Below are positions 5,045-5,122 of a stretch of DNA of 5,122 nt, one piece after another. The stretch is taken from contig DAGJ01000005.1 of the NCBI GenBank assembly GCA_002495685.1, positions 1-5,122 of the forward strand. Direction: 5' to 3'. A program made the position numbers and the translations under genes. Origin of the DNA: Methanobrevibacter sp. UBA412. GTDB lineage: Archaea > Methanobacteriota > Methanobacteria > Methanobacteriales > Methanobacteriaceae. Position 1 is the first letter of the stretch. Every line of letters starts with the position of its first letter. The notes under the pieces were generated by a model. It was given only the letters and a program-made list of their open reading frames with translations, searched no databases and was not told the origin of the DNA.

Positions 5045-5122
5045 GGCTCTGTAGAAACCCTATTTTTGAGGTATTTTTGTTGATCTGTAGAAGTTGTAAA
5101 ATGTGTTTTTGAGTTTGGTTTC
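5045..5122 (+). mobile_element. Possible insertion-sequence end cut off by the window edge
   Basis: From 5045 the composition changes to G/T-rich and begins GGCTCTGTAGAAACCC. This resembles the terminal inverted repeats of IS6-type (GGyTCTGTTGCAAA) and ISL3-type (GGCTCTTT) elements. TCTGTAGAA is repeated at 5048-5056 and 5084-5092, and TTTTTGAG at 5063-5070 and 5106-5113, as often seen near IS ends. No transposase is visible because the window stops, so this is a resemblance only. Confidence 0.25.

Larger units (their letters stand above)
4713..5122. other. Gene-free leader region upstream of the zinc-ribbon operon
   Basis: I find no convincing gene in these 410 bases. Short frames exist on the plus strand (4813-4869, 18 codons; 4994-5083, 29 codons) and on the minus strand (4840-4902, 20 codons), but none has a ribosome-binding site or a recognisable product. 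The stretch instead holds two TATA-like boxes on the minus strand, two palindromes, a T/A hairpin and, at the right edge, a sequence resembling an insertion-sequence end; these are listed separately. Confidence 0.55.

Noticed and set aside
4994..5083. Plus-strand frame of 29 codons beginning MLKWDL
   Set aside because: It has no Shine-Dalgarno sequence, runs across the composition break at 5045, and shows no recognisable product.

Overview
The window is extremely AT-rich and carries five protein genes. All lie on the minus strand, all end in TAA, and all read TGG as Trp, so the standard genetic code applies. Archaeal features include T-rich transcript ends, TATA-like boxes rather than bacterial -35/-10 pairs, GGAGG or GTGAT ribosome-binding sites that fit the Methanobacteriales 16S tail, two TTG starts, and small membrane proteins with N-terminal zinc ribbons. 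Together these suggest a gut-type methanogen of the Methanobacteriales (Methanosphaera or Methanobrevibacter). This placement is inference from style; no marker gene is present, and an AT-rich Firmicute cannot be strictly excluded.

Layout, left to right (genes are read right to left). 1-636: no gene; the plus strand is strikingly rich in A and C and poor in G. 637-1110: an unrecognised 157-residue soluble protein with a good promoter and ribosome-binding site of its own. 1336-1815: a MarR-family winged-helix regulator. 1894-3279: a DHA2-type (EmrB/LmrB-like) MFS drug exporter, whose real start is an ATG behind a strong GGAGG and not the upstream TTG. 3280-3478: the exporter's control region, with two copies of an imperfect palindrome, TTGCyTArrCAAGTATA, 72 bp apart. 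3479-4712: a two-gene operon of membrane-anchored zinc-ribbon proteins, both starting with TTG and separated by 4 nt. 4713-5122: no convincing gene; it holds promoter-like and palindromic elements and, at the right edge, a possible insertion-sequence end.

How the parts fit: the exporter and MarR gene form a typical substrate-inducible efflux module. MarR probably binds the paired palindromes before the exporter gene and releases them when it binds a ligand. MarR lies downstream of the exporter, so readthrough would place it under its own control; a hairpin and a second TATA-like box between the two genes suggest it may also be made separately. The zinc-ribbon pair and the 157-residue protein have no evident link to efflux. 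The most useful observations are the paired operators, the corrected exporter start, the zinc-ribbon pair with an unassigned outer domain, and the palindrome-rich leader upstream of that pair.
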